From positions 1 through 43,507 of the forward strand of contig ONAY01000012.1 in NCBI GenBank assembly GCA_900315895.1: a DNA stretch of 43,507 bases, given 5' to 3'. Shown piece after piece: positions 14,009 through 24,108 of the stretch (its first letter is position 1; each line of letters starts with the position of its first letter). The DNA comes from an uncultured Eubacteriales bacterium (GTDB lineage: Bacteria; Bacillota; Clostridia; Peptostreptococcales; Anaerovoracaceae). Both the position numbers and the translations under genes were made by a program. Below the pieces are notes generated by a model that was not told where the DNA came from, did not search any database, and worked only from the letters and a program-made list of their open reading frames with translations.

Positions 14009-15298
14009 ATGCAGGAGATCAAATGCCCGCACTGCGGACAGGTATTCACGGTGGACGAGTCGGGATACCAGCAGATAGTTTCGCAGGTGAGAGACAAAGA
14101 ATTTCATAAGGAACTGGAACGCAGGGAGCAGGAACTTTTCGACAGGAAAAAGAGCGACCTAGAGGCTTTGGAGAATAAGCAGAAGAGCGAACTGGAGGTC
14201 CTGAAACTCAAGCAGGAGCAGGAGATGACAGCGCTCAGACAGACCATGGAAAAGGAGATCGCCCAGATCAACCAGTCCAAGGAGAAGGAACTCATCGACA
14301 AAGACATGCTCATTGCGGAGCTTCAGGGAAAGGTGAACCAGGGCGAAATCGCCAGAGACCTTGCTGTGGCAGAGGCTGTAAAGGATAGAGAACTGGAACT
14401 CCAGAACAGGACCACCGAGATCGTGGAGCTCAACTCCAGGCTTCAGAACCAGGAGGCGGAGCGCAAGCTCAGCGAACAGGCCATGAAAGAGATGTATGAA
14501 GCGGAGCTTCGCTTCAAGGATGATCAGATCATCCAGTTAAAGGACTTCAAGGCCAGAATGTCCACCAAGATGGTGGGAGAGAGCCTGGAGCAGCACTGCC
14601 TGGACGAGTTCAACAAGATCAGGATGACAGCCTTCCCCAGGGCGGAGTTCGGCAAGGACAACGATGCAAGCTCCGGCAGCAAGGGAGACTTCATATATAG
14701 GGAGAAGTCCGAGGACGGCGTGGAATTCATCTCCATCATGTTCGAGATGAAGAACGAGATGGACACCACCAAGACCAAGCACAAGAATGAGGACTTCTTC
14801 AAGGAACTGGACAAGGACCGCAGGGAAAAGGACTGCGAGTACGCCGTGCTGGTGACTTTGCTGGAGCCGGACAGCGAGCTGTACAATTCCGGGATCGTGG
14901 ACGTGTCCTACAGGTACGAGAAGATGTACGTGATTAGGCCGCAGCTTTTCATACCCATGATAACTCTTCTACGGAATGCCGCGCTGAACTCGCTGGCTTA
15001 TCAGAGAGAACTGGCTATAGTCAAGAACCAACAGTTGGATCTGACACACTTTGAGGAAAACATGAATACCTTCAAGGAAGGCTTCAACAGGAATGTGGAT
15101 CTGGCGGGCCGCAAGTTCAAGGACGCCATCGAAGAGATCGACAAGACGATCCAGCATCTGCAGAAGGTCAAGGAAGGACTGACATCCTCCGAGAAATACC
15201 TGCAGATCGCCAACAACAAGACGGACGATTTGTCCATCAAGAAGCTGACCAAGAACGCCCCAACTGTGAGAGAGATGTTCGAGGAACTAAAAAAATAA
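14009..15298 (+). CDS. DUF2130 protein with zinc-binding N-terminus, coiled coil and nuclease-like domain
   Basis: A 429-residue protein of the DUF2130 family. The N-terminus has a CPHC half-knuckle (IKCPHCGQVF). A long coiled coil of heptads rich in Glu/Lys/Gln covers about residues 30-185. The C-terminal domain carries SGSKGDFIYRE followed by ISIMFEMKNE, a D...ExK pattern like PD-(D/E)XK nucleases. The resemblance to RmuC-like DNA-handling proteins is inference. GGAG sits 8 bases before the ATG. It is transcribed alone and ends in a terminator. Confidence 0.82.
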   Translation: MQEIKCPHCGQVFTVDESGYQQIVSQVRDKEFHKELERREQELFDRKKSDLEALENKQKSELEVLKLKQEQEMTALRQTMEKEIAQINQSKEKELIDKDMLIAELQGKVNQGEIARDLAVAEAVKDRELELQNRTTEIVELNSRLQNQEAERKLSEQAMKEMYEAELRFKDDQIIQLKDFKARMSTKMVGESLEQHCLDEFNKIRMTAFPRAEFGKDNDASSGSKGDFIYREKSEDGVEFISIMFEMKNEMDTTKTKHKNEDFFKELDKDRREKDCEYAVLVTLLEPDSELYNSGIVDVSYRYEKMYVIRPQLFIPMITLLRNAALNSLAYQRELAIVKNQQLDLTHFEENMNTFKEGFNRNVDLAGRKFKDAIEEIDKTIQHLQKVKEGLTSSEKYLQIANNKTDDLSIKKLTKNAPTVREMFEELKK

Positions 15299-15313
15299 CA
15301 GTAAGATCGTGTG

Positions 15314-15341
15314 AAAAGCGCGCCGGGCGGTGCGCTTTTTT
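15314..15341 (+). terminator. Intrinsic terminator after the DUF2130 gene
   Basis: AAGCGC (15316-15321) pairs with GCGCTT (15332-15337), with an inner GCC/GGT pairing, followed by a run of T. Confidence 0.75.
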
Positions 15342-15515
15342 GTGCGTCAGAGAGGGGATTTCCCGACGGCATTGTTCTTTTTTTTATACTTTTTACATTT
15401 TCGTTTAGATCATCACACAAGACATAGTCTAACAACAGAGGTTTCAATTCTAGAAACCCCTAAAACTAGTGGTTTTTGACATATTTACAGCCAAAGGGGT
15501 CGTGTCAAAAAAGGC

Positions 15516-15544
15516 TTCAATTATTCACATAAAAGTGGTATAAT
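15516..15544 (+). promoter_or_regulatory. Promoter of the giant surface-protein gene
   Basis: TTCAAT (15516-15521), a 17-bp spacer and a perfect TATAAT (15539-15544). The -35 is poor, so an activator may help. Upstream, 15430-15480 holds overlapping inverted repeats around GGTTTC/GAAACC. Confidence 0.6.
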
Positions 15545-15550
15545 TTAAAC

Positions 15551-15724
15551 GACTATAAGTGGACAGTCTTTTTTTGCGTTGCCAAAATATGGTTAAGGCT
15601 AAAAGACACCTATAGCAGCAATCATTACTGGCAATAATCTACACACTTTTATAACCCGAGATAAATACAGAATTCAACGGAGATTATTTGTAGAATAGTT
15701 CTGAATTATTGGGAGGACAGAAAC
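15551..15724 (+). other. Long 5' leader of the surface-protein mRNA
   Basis: About 174 bases separate the predicted transcription start from the ATG. The leader contains a weak GACT/AGTC hairpin followed by seven T residues (about 15551-15575), a TTGCCA/TGGCAA pairing about 50 bases apart, and AATTCA/TGAATT arms just before the GGGAGGA ribosome site. I cannot match it to a known riboswitch; c-di-GMP (GEMM) signatures are not visible. There is no gene in this stretch. Confidence 0.35.
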
Positions 15725-18700
15725 ATGTCAAAAAAGAACACTAAGGCCAAAAGGATCTTTGCGCTTCTTATGGCAGTGCTCATTGCAGTGACCTACATGC
15801 CCAATCCGCTTTACGCATATGCGGAAGATTACCTGGACGATGATCAGGTCACCGCACCGTCGGATGAGTACGTTGAAGAAACGCCACAGGATGAGGAGGC
15901 CATCGAGCTTGATGGCGACGCTGAGGTCCAGGACGATTCGGTGAAGAAGGTACTTACCGAAACGGAGACTGAATCAACTGTGGAGGATACGGATGTACCT
16001 GTATCCGATGATACCGCAGTCGACACGGAAACTGACGGCACAGAGGAGCCGTCAGGAGAGACCTCGGAGGGTACCGTGGAAGATGGCAGGGAGCCGCTTG
16101 ATGACAAAGTGGACCTGACAGAGGTCACCACGGATACAGAGTCTCAGGTGGTCACCAAAGAGACGGAAACCGAAGCAGAGACCATCAGCTATCCGTCCCA
16201 CTTCTTCAAGGAAGAGGCGGGCGGTGTCAAGGTGGCCGTCAGCGCACCTGAGGGAGCCCTTCCCGAAGGCACCACCATGGAGGTTACTCCTATTCTTGCC
16301 GAAGACGTAGAGGAAGCAGTTTCCGAAGCGGTCTCTGACAAGGTAAAGAGCATCAACGCCGTGGACATCACCTTCAAGAACGCTGAAGGACAAGAGATCG
16401 AACCGCTTATCCCGGTATCGGTCACTCTTAACGTCCCCGGAATGAACCGCAAAGCCACCAAGGAGATCGTCCATATCGACGACGAGGGTACAGCCACAAC
16501 GGTAGACTACTTACCCGTAGCCAACACAGGCGCATCCCTCTTCGAAAGCGACCAGTTCTCAGTGTACGTGGTGGTGGAGACCGAGGTGCCCAGGCTGTTT
16601 GTGAAGTTCATGAACGGCGACACAGAGATAGCAACCATGATCATCAAGGACGCAGATACAGCTGCTGAAGTTGATCAGATCATCTATGATCCTGGCGCAG
16701 GCACACTTGCATCCAATGAAGTATTCAAGGGATGGTCAACAACGTCCACATATTCTGCGGAAGGTCTCAAGACCATCGATCAGGTCAGAACCGATGCGAT
16801 GGCTCTGGCAGATACCATAACCGCCGATACGAGCGTCACATACTATGCTGCCGTGTTCAAGCAGTTCACAGTTACATATATCGACGTCAAAGGCGTTACT
16901 ATCGGTACCGAGGTCGCTGAGATTCCCAAGTATGAAACTGAAGCTTCATACACGGTCAACCAGGGATATTCTACAGACGATACCCACAACTTCGAGGGTT
17001 GGCTGGTAGCCGACGGGCTCAGCAACATTACTGACCCCAGCAACGCTACAGCTGAGACTTTGTTCCCCAACGGAACCGTTATCAAGATCACCGGAAATGT
17101 CAAGTTCTCCGTAAGCGCTCCTGAAGGACACTGGCTGGTATTCGACGAGAACGGCAAAGGAGCTACATATAACGCGCCCAGATTCGTTAAGTCCGGAGAG
17201 GTCACAAGTGATGCCGGCCTTCTTGAGATGGTCAGGAACGGCTATACATTTGGCGGCTGGTACAAGGACGCCGCATGTACAGCAGGACAGGAGTTCACCT
17301 TTGGTGGCCAAATCAGCGAGACGACAACGATCTACGCCAAGTGGATCGCTAAACCGAGCGCAAATTATACGGTAATCATTTGGAGGCAAAAGGTGACCGG
17401 AGATGGCTATGACTTTGCTGAAGCCATCAACCTGTCGGGCAGTGTGGGATCCACGATCAACACGGTCGTCCAGAACGGCTCCAGTGTAAACACGGGAACC
17501 ACTCCTGCACAGACAAGGAATGTCAGAGTAGACGGTACAGAGAAGGCATACACGGGATTCCACTGCGCAAGCTTCGATCAGAACAAGACCATCGCAGCTG
17601 AAGGCAACACGGTCCTGAATGTATACTATGATCGTAACACGATAACGATTACATTCAATGCGTCAAATAACTCATATAGTTATGTGTATAATGAAAATAC
17701 TAGCTCGTATACACATAGCGTTACATATACAGGGTTATTTGAGGCCCCGTTGACGTTCACATGGCCAAATAAAAGGTATTACTCTAGCAATGGAACATAT
17801 CCCACAAACTCATTGTGGACATATAGTGGCACTACATTAAGCTTTATTGGCTCGTTCAAACTTCCGAATCCGTCTTCGGTTACAATTACTTTAACAGGTA
17901 CGGATGCAGGTTCGTATCCGAGAAGATTTATCCAGCAGAATATCGATGGATCGTGGCCAGATACCGCACACGATACAGTTAATATGAGCGGAGGCACCTT
18001 TACAATCACAGACAAGTATACTGGATTCTACGCTTATGAGTATCGTACCAATTCATCAACCACTGCAACAACAGGCTGGAGCGATTGGACAAGACTGGGA
18101 AACCCTGACAGCAATGGTGATTATGCAAGAGTGAGCAACGCAAGCCAGCTCGAGATTCGTTTTGCTCGAATCAAGAGCAAGATCACTTATATGGACGGTG
18201 CTTATGTGGACGGAAACAACAACCCCACTGAAACGCCCACATATCAGCAACTCCATCAGACTGATGAGATGTACTACGGCACAGATGTCACATCCTACGG
18301 AAAGACCGGAACGAACTACTATAAACCGACCGCACCGCAAGGATACGTGTTCGAAGGCTGGTACGCAGATAAGAACTGCACTCAGGAATACACATTCACG
18401 ACCATGCCGGCAGAAGGTATAACCGTATATGCCAAGTGGCGTCAGATTCAGATCCGTGTGTTCCTGCACCCACAGGCAGGTACGGATTCGACTCTTGACT
18501 GGGGATCTGATAACCAGCAGATGACTTTCCGTGTGGCTTATGGCGGCAAGATCTCCGTGCCCACAGGTAAGCGTACGGGATATGAATTCTACGGATGGTA
18601 TACCGATGCTGCATGCACACAGGTATTTACTGCTAACGCACAGATCAGAAGCGGTAGCCCATATAACAAGAACACCGATTTCACCGACAAGATGGACAAG

Positions 18701-21700
18701 TGGGGCAATGTATCAGGAGATGCAACACACTCCGGCCCATGGAACTCAGACTTGACCGGAAACAATGGCGGAGATCGTTTCTGGATCACTCAGAAACTTG
18801 ACCTTTACGCCAAGTGGAGTGCTGTCACTGTCGGAGCTGACGGTATCGGCGTGGTTTATGATGCTAATGGCGGCAGCAACGCACCCACAGACACGGCACT
18901 GTATAAGGACAACACCATTGTCACAGCAGGATCCGCACCTACAGCACCTACTGGTCAGTATTTCGATCACTGGGTACTCCAGACTTGGAACGGGACAGCA
19001 TACGAAGACACAACAATCACCGTTCCTGCAGGCGGATCGTTCACGATCCTTCAAACAGATGCCAGAATCGTCAAGGCAGGCACCGATGAAGTCGTAACTA
19101 TTGCTTACGTCGAAGCACACGGTACAGATCACTTCGACTACACAGTAAAACTCAAAGCTGTATATAAAGATAAGGAAGAGAAGACTCCTACCCATATCGC
19201 TTGGTACAGCAACTACGGTAGTGAGAATGGCGGAAAGGGAACCCTTTATCGTTATGACACAAAGGATGATCAGGGCAATGATATCCTCAAGATCAACGAA
19301 GCAGTAGACATCCTTGGACCGCAGACACGTACCGGTTATGTCTTCAAGGGATGGACCAAGACCCAGGGCGGTACGACAGCTGACTTCCTTGTATGGGATG
19401 GCAGCAAGTACACTACCGTTGACGGAACTACCGCAACAAAAGTAGCCGCAGACGAGAAGAATCCTATTGAAGACCTCTTCGCAGTTTGGGAGCCCATCCA
19501 CTATACCGTACACTTCGAAAAGAATTCAGATGAAGCGACAGGTACGATGGAGGATCAGAGTTTTGCATACGATGAGGAGAAGGCTCTGACAGCTAACGCA
19601 TTCACCAGAGCTCACTACACCTTCACCGGCTGGAACACAGCTGCAGACGGAAGCGGTACCGGATATACAGATACCCAGTCTGTAGTGAATCTCACAGCAA
19701 CAGATGGTGACGTGATCACGCTCTATGCACAGTGGACGCTCAACCAGTATCCGTACACCATCCACCACTACCTGAAGGGGACAACTACCCAGGTTAAGGC
19801 GGATGATACCGGAAATGCTGATTTCGGATCAACTGTGACAGCGACACCAGCCACGGAGTATCAGGGAGTTGCCCTGACAGTCGACAGCTATGTTCAGTCG
19901 CAGACGATCACAATCGCTGAGGAAGGCAATGTGATTACGGTTTACTATACCATTACGCTGACGGTTAGAGCCAAGACCGATTCTAAGGTCTACGACGGTC
20001 AGCCGCTGTATGGAGGGTACACTGCTGAGGGAGCATTACCGAATGATGTAACTGCAATTAATGCAAAACTTGCAGTTGCAGCCGTAAATACGCACATCAC
20101 AAATGTTGCCGAAAGCGTACTTATATATGCGCTCTTGCCAAGTGTAATTACCAATGATTACCCGTATTACACAATATATAATTATGAAGGAACACTGACG
20201 ATCAACCCGAGACCGGTGACGGTAACCGCCAAGAGTGAGAACTTCACGTATGACGGAAACGCACACAGCAACCCGGGATATGACGTAGAAGGCCTTGTAG
20301 GCAATGATGCGATCAGTGCAGTAGTCACAGGATCCATCACGTTCCCGTCAGAGAGCCCTGTGACCAATGAGGTCACATCATATGAGTTCACATCAGGCAC
20401 AGCAGGGAACTACGATGTAACAACGGTCAACGGCCAGCTGACCATGACCTCTGCAAGCGTAGCGATCACGATCACAGCCGCAAGCGATGAGTGGACATAT
20501 GACGGAAACGCACATTCAAATAACGAAGTGACCGTAACCAGTGGACAGCTCCTTAACGGAGATACACTGGTAGCGACGGCTACAGGAAGCGTGACGAATG
20601 TAGCAGATACAGCGACAGGCAACAACCCGATCGCAGAAGGCTACAAGATCATGCACGGTACTGAGGATGTGACCGCGAACTACGTGATCACGACGCAGGA
20701 AGGAACACTTACCATCAATCCGAAGGCAGTGACGATCACCGCTCAGGACAAGGCCTTCACATACACCGGCGAAGCCCAGAGCTGGCCTGAGTATGACGTA
20801 GATGGTCTTGTAGGCGATGATGCCATCAGCGCAGTAGTCACTGGATCAATCACATTCCCGTCACAGAGCCCTGTTACCAACACGGTATCATCATACACGT
20901 TCACGACAGGAACCCCCGGAAACTATACAGTCACCACAGCAAACGGCCAGCTGACCATGACCGCTGCAAGCGTAGCGATCACGATCACAGCCGCAAGCGA
21001 TGAGTGGACATACGACGGAGCCGCACACCAGAATACAACGGTTACCGTAACCAGCGGCGAGCTCCTTCCCGGAGACGAACTGGTAGCGACAGCTACGGGA
21101 AGCGTGACGAACGTAGCAGATACAACGACAGGCAACAACCCGATCGCAGCAGGCTACAAGATCATGCACGGCACTGAAGACGTGACAGCGAACTACGTGA
21201 TCACGACTGAGGCTGGAACACTGACCATCAATCCGAAGGCAGTCACCATCACCGCCCAGAGCAAGGCGTTCGTATATACAGGAGCAGCTCAGAGCTGGCC
21301 TCAGTATGACGTAGTCGGACTTGTAGGTGATGATGCCATCAGCGCAGTAGTCACAGGGTCCATCACGTTCCCATCAGAGAGTCCGGTCACCAACGAGCTC
21401 ACATCATATGAGTTCACAGTTGGCACACCCGGCAACTACACAGTAACCACGGCAAATGGCCAGCTGACAATGACAAACGCGGAAGCTGCGATCACTATCA
21501 CAGCTGCAAGCGACGAGTGGACATATGACGGAAACGCACACCAGAATACAGAAGTTACCGTAACCAGCGGCGAACTCCTTCCCGGAGACGAACTGGTAGC
21601 AACAACTACAGGAAGCGTGACTAATGTGGCCGACACAGCGACAGGAAACAACCCGATCGCAGAAGGCTACAAGATCATGCATGGTGACCAGGACGTTACA

Positions 21701-24037
21701 GCAAACTATGCGATCACGACTCAGGCTGGAACGCTGACGATCAAGCCGAAGGCAGTGACGATCACCGCTCAGGACAAGGCCTTCACATACACCGGTGAAG
21801 CACAGAGCTGGCCTCAGTATGACGTAGACGGTCTTGTAGGTGATGATGCCATCAGTGCAGTAGTCACAGGATCCATCACATTCCCGTCACAGAGCCCTGT
21901 TACCAATACGGTAGCATCATATGAGTTCACGACAGGAACACCCGACAACTACACTGTCACCACAGCTAACGGCCAGCTGACCATGACGACCGCAAGCGTA
22001 GCGATCACCATCAAGGCAGCGGACGACAGCAAGACATACGATGGAACACCGCTTACCAATGCAACCGTGACCGTAACAGAAGGAACTCTTCTTACCGGAG
22101 ACGAACTGGTAGCGACAGCTACAGGAAGTGCGACGAACGTAGCCGACACAGCGACAGGCAACAACCCGATCGCAGATGGCTACAAGATCATGCACGGTAC
22201 AGAAGACGTGACAGAAAACTACGTGATCACGACTGAAGACGGAACACTTACGATCCTTCCGAAGGCAGTGACAGTCACCGCTCAGGACAAGGCCTTTGCA
22301 TACACTGGTGAAGCACAGAGCTGGCCTCAGTATGACGTAGACGGTCTTGTAGGTGATGATGCCATCAGTGCAGTAGTCACAGGATCCATCACATTCCCGT
22401 CAGAGAGTCCCGTGACCAATGAACTCACATCATACGAGTTCACTTCGGGAACACCCGGAAACTACACGGTAAGCACAGTAAACGGCCAGCTGACCATGAC
22501 AGCAGCAAGCGTAGCTATCACGATCACAGCCGCAAGCGACGAGTGGACATACGACGGAAGCGCACATCAGAATACAGAAGTGACCGTAACAAGCGGAGAG
22601 CTCCTTCCTGGAGATGAACTCGTAGCTACAGCTACCGGAAGCGTGACGAACGTATCTGACACAGAGACAGGCAACAACCCGATCGCAGCAGGATACAAGA
22701 TCATGCACGGCACAGAGGACGTTACCGCGAACTATGTGATCACACCTGTAGCTGGAACACTTACGATCAATCCGAAGGAAGTGACGATCACAGCCAGGGA
22801 TGCGAGCAAGCCGTATGACGGAACACCGCTTACCCAGCCGCTGTTCACAGCATCTGCACTTGAAGCAGGCGACGAGCACGTATTCACAGTAGTGATGACC
22901 GATGACAGTACGATCACAGACTTCGGCACACAGCCCAACGTGATCGCTACAGTCGACGGAGTGGCAGTGACCACCGGAGAGCAGAAGGCTATCGGAAACT
23001 ATCTGGTAACCACAGCGAACGGAACACTTGAGATCACCAAGGATACGGCTGCACTTGTCATCACATCAGCCACCAACCAGTGGACATATGACAGCAAGCT
23101 GCACAAGGATGAGACGTACACCGTCACATACGGCGGAGAGACGGTAACAGCCGACGAGTCCGGAAAGGTATTCACACTGCCGAACGGAGACGTGCTCACC
23201 ATCACAGCGACAGCAGCAGGCGTGACGAACGTAGCTGACAATGCTGCGAACAACAACACATTCACCTACACGGTGATGAGAGGCGATGTCGACACATCGG
23301 GCAACTACGAGAACCTGACCGCTGATCCGGGTACACTGACCATCGATCCGAGGCCGGTAACCGTGATCGCTGACGACAAGACCAAGGTCTACGGCACCGC
23401 AGATCCCGAGCTCACAGCTACTGAGGATGGAGTCGTTGAAGGCGATACGCTTGAATACGAGCTCTATCGTGACAGAGGCGAGAACGTGGGAAGCTACAAC
23501 ATCAGCTTCACCTATCCGACAGACAATGAACCGCAACCGGCAGGTTGGTTCCAGAAACTGTTCAGGGCATTCGAACCTCATACTCAGACAGTTGTTCAGG
23601 GCAACTACGAGATCAAGTTCATCGACGGCGAATTCGACATCACGCCGATGCCGCTGACCATCACCGCAGCAAGCGATGAAAAGGTCTATGACGGAACACC
23701 GCTGACTAACTCCAACTACACCGCGACCGCACTTGCTGAGGGCGATACCCTGGTAAGCGTCACAGTGACCGGTTCACAGACAGAAGTTGGCTCCAGCCCG
23801 AACACCCCGTCAGACGCCAAGATCACGAACGCTGCCGGTGAGGACATGACAGGCAACTACGACATCACCTACGTAAAGGGTGCACTGGTCGTAACGCCGG
23901 CACCTGTTAATCCGCCCAAGCCGCCCAAGACAGGCGACGACAACCATCCGTGGGGATGGGCAGGACTTGCAGGACTTGCCATGGCAGGTCTGGCAGTACT
24001 CTTCGCCACAAGGAAGCGCGAGGAAGAATCCAGATAG
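15725..24037 (+). CDS. Giant secreted wall-anchored protein with InlB-type and MBG/YDG-type repeats
   Basis: A 2770-residue surface protein. A signal peptide occupies residues 1-33, with likely cleavage after AYA. An acidic Thr/Glu/Asp-rich stretch (about 34-155) and a ZU5-like region (about 160-285) follow. InlB B/Listeria-Bacteroides-type repeats with G[FW]..W signatures lie near 505, 873, 952, 1204 and 1297, and a MucBP-like segment at about 1341-1415. From about 1412 to 2720 there are MBG/YDG-type beta modules (KVYDGTPL, NYTVTTANGQLTM), of which residues 1498-2352 are five identical-length 171-residue units. The C-terminus has PPKTGD (2733-2738), a hydrophobic helix and RKREEESR, a sortase signal with Pro in place of Leu. 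The role is probably adhesion or surface structure, which is inference. It is a single-gene unit with a strong GGGAGGA site. Confidence 0.92.
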   Translation: MSKKNTKAKRIFALLMAVLIAVTYMPNPLYAYAEDYLDDDQVTAPSDEYVEETPQDEEAIELDGDAEVQDDSVKKVLTETETESTVEDTDVPVSDDTAVDTETDGTEEPSGETSEGTVEDGREPLDDKVDLTEVTTDTESQVVTKETETEAETISYPSHFFKEEAGGVKVAVSAPEGALPEGTTMEVTPILAEDVEEAVSEAVSDKVKSINAVDITFKNAEGQEIEPLIPVSVTLNVPGMNRKATKEIVHIDDEGTATTVDYLPVANTGASLFESDQFSVYVVVETEVPRLFVKFMNGDTEIATMIIKDADTAAEVDQIIYDPGAGTLASNEVFKGWSTTSTYSAEGLKTIDQVRTDAMALADTITADTSVTYYAAVFKQFTVTYIDVKGVTIGTEVAEIPKYETEASYTVNQGYSTDDTHNFEGWLVADGLSNITDPSNATAETLFPNGTVIKITGNVKFSVSAPEGHWLVFDENGKGATYNAPRFVKSGEVTSDAGLLEMVRNGYTFGGWYKDAACTAGQEFTFGGQISETTTIYAKWIAKPSANYTVIIWRQKVTGDGYDFAEAINLSGSVGSTINTVVQNGSSVNTGTTPAQTRNVRVDGTEKAYTGFHCASFDQNKTIAAEGNTVLNVYYDRNTITITFNASNNSYSYVYNENTSSYTHSVTYTGLFEAPLTFTWPNKRYYSSNGTYPTNSLWTYSGTTLSFIGSFKLPNPSSVTITLTGTDAGSYPRRFIQQNIDGSWPDTAHDTVNMSGGTFTITDKYTGFYAYEYRTNSSTTATTGWSDWTRLGNPDSNGDYARVSNASQLEIRFARIKSKITYMDGAYVDGNNNPTETPTYQQLHQTDEMYYGTDVTSYGKTGTNYYKPTAPQGYVFEGWYADKNCTQEYTFTTMPAEGITVYAKWRQIQIRVFLHPQAGTDSTLDWGSDNQQMTFRVAYGGKISVPTGKRTGYEFYGWYTDAACTQVFTANAQIRSGSPYNKNTDFTDKMDKWGNVSGDATHSGPWNSDLTGNNGGDRFWITQKLDLYAKWSAVTVGADGIGVVYDANGGSNAPTDTALYKDNTIVTAGSAPTAPTGQYFDHWVLQTWNGTAYEDTTITVPAGGSFTILQTDARIVKAGTDEVVTIAYVEAHGTDHFDYTVKLKAVYKDKEEKTPTHIAWYSNYGSENGGKGTLYRYDTKDDQGNDILKINEAVDILGPQTRTGYVFKGWTKTQGGTTADFLVWDGSKYTTVDGTTATKVAADEKNPIEDLFAVWEPIHYTVHFEKNSDEATGTMEDQSFAYDEEKALTANAFTRAHYTFTGWNTAADGSGTGYTDTQSVVNLTATDGDVITLYAQWTLNQYPYTIHHYLKGTTTQVKADDTGNADFGSTVTATPATEYQGVALTVDSYVQSQTITIAEEGNVITVYYTITLTVRAKTDSKVYDGQPLYGGYTAEGALPNDVTAINAKLAVAAVNTHITNVAESVLIYALLPSVITNDYPYYTIYNYEGTLTINPRPVTVTAKSENFTYDGNAHSNPGYDVEGLVGNDAISAVVTGSITFPSESPVTNEVTSYEFTSGTAGNYDVTTVNGQLTMTSASVAITITAASDEWTYDGNAHSNNEVTVTSGQLLNGDTLVATATGSVTNVADTATGNNPIAEGYKIMHGTEDVTANYVITTQEGTLTINPKAVTITAQDKAFTYTGEAQSWPEYDVDGLVGDDAISAVVTGSITFPSQSPVTNTVSSYTFTTGTPGNYTVTTANGQLTMTAASVAITITAASDEWTYDGAAHQNTTVTVTSGELLPGDELVATATGSVTNVADTTTGNNPIAAGYKIMHGTEDVTANYVITTEAGTLTINPKAVTITAQSKAFVYTGAAQSWPQYDVVGLVGDDAISAVVTGSITFPSESPVTNELTSYEFTVGTPGNYTVTTANGQLTMTNAEAAITITAASDEWTYDGNAHQNTEVTVTSGELLPGDELVATTTGSVTNVADTATGNNPIAEGYKIMHGDQDVTANYAITTQAGTLTIKPKAVTITAQDKAFTYTGEAQSWPQYDVDGLVGDDAISAVVTGSITFPSQSPVTNTVASYEFTTGTPDNYTVTTANGQLTMTTASVAITIKAADDSKTYDGTPLTNATVTVTEGTLLTGDELVATATGSATNVADTATGNNPIADGYKIMHGTEDVTENYVITTEDGTLTILPKAVTVTAQDKAFAYTGEAQSWPQYDVDGLVGDDAISAVVTGSITFPSESPVTNELTSYEFTSGTPGNYTVSTVNGQLTMTAASVAITITAASDEWTYDGSAHQNTEVTVTSGELLPGDELVATATGSVTNVSDTETGNNPIAAGYKIMHGTEDVTANYVITPVAGTLTINPKEVTITARDASKPYDGTPLTQPLFTASALEAGDEHVFTVVMTDDSTITDFGTQPNVIATVDGVAVTTGEQKAIGNYLVTTANGTLEITKDTAALVITSATNQWTYDSKLHKDETYTVTYGGETVTADESGKVFTLPNGDVLTITATAAGVTNVADNAANNNTFTYTVMRGDVDTSGNYENLTADPGTLTIDPRPVTVIADDKTKVYGTADPELTATEDGVVEGDTLEYELYRDRGENVGSYNISFTYPTDNEPQPAGWFQKLFRAFEPHTQTVVQGNYEIKFIDGEFDITPMPLTITAASDEKVYDGTPLTNSNYTATALAEGDTLVSVTVTGSQTEVGSSPNTPSDAKITNAAGEDMTGNYDITYVKGALVVTPAPVNPPKPPKTGDDNHPWGWAGLAGLAMAGLAVLFATRKREEESR
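20216..22780 (+). repeat. Five tandem 513-bp units inside the surface-protein gene
   Basis: Units begin at 20216, 20729, 21242, 21755 and 22268 with exactly 513-bp spacing (171 codons) and no indels. Each encodes two MBG/YDG-like modules, one starting VT(I/V)TA and one starting ITITAASDEWTYDG; in the fourth unit the second module reads ITIKAADDSKTYDG. DNA identity between units is high by eye, making this a likely site of copy-number change by recombination. Confidence 0.92.
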
Positions 24038-24061
24038 TTTCGGACAAAAAGCACTAAAAGA

Positions 24062-24087
24062 GGGTCAGCCATTTGGCTGACCCTTTT
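24062..24087 (+). terminator. Bidirectional intrinsic terminator between the surface-protein gene and asd
   Basis: GGGTCAGCC (24062-24070), loop ATTT, GGCTGACCC (24075-24083) and TTTT. The A-rich left side lets it also end the minus-strand lysC-asd operon. Confidence 0.88.
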
Positions 24088-24108
24088 GTCATGCGCAAAA
24101 AACTTTAT

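Noticed and set aside
15551-15724. c-di-GMP (GEMM) riboswitch before the surface-protein gene
   Set aside because: The conserved GCAAA/GACGCAAAGC core and tetraloop receptor are absent.
20216-22780. CRISPR-like array
   Set aside because: The units are 513 bp, coding and contiguous, with no short repeats or spacers.
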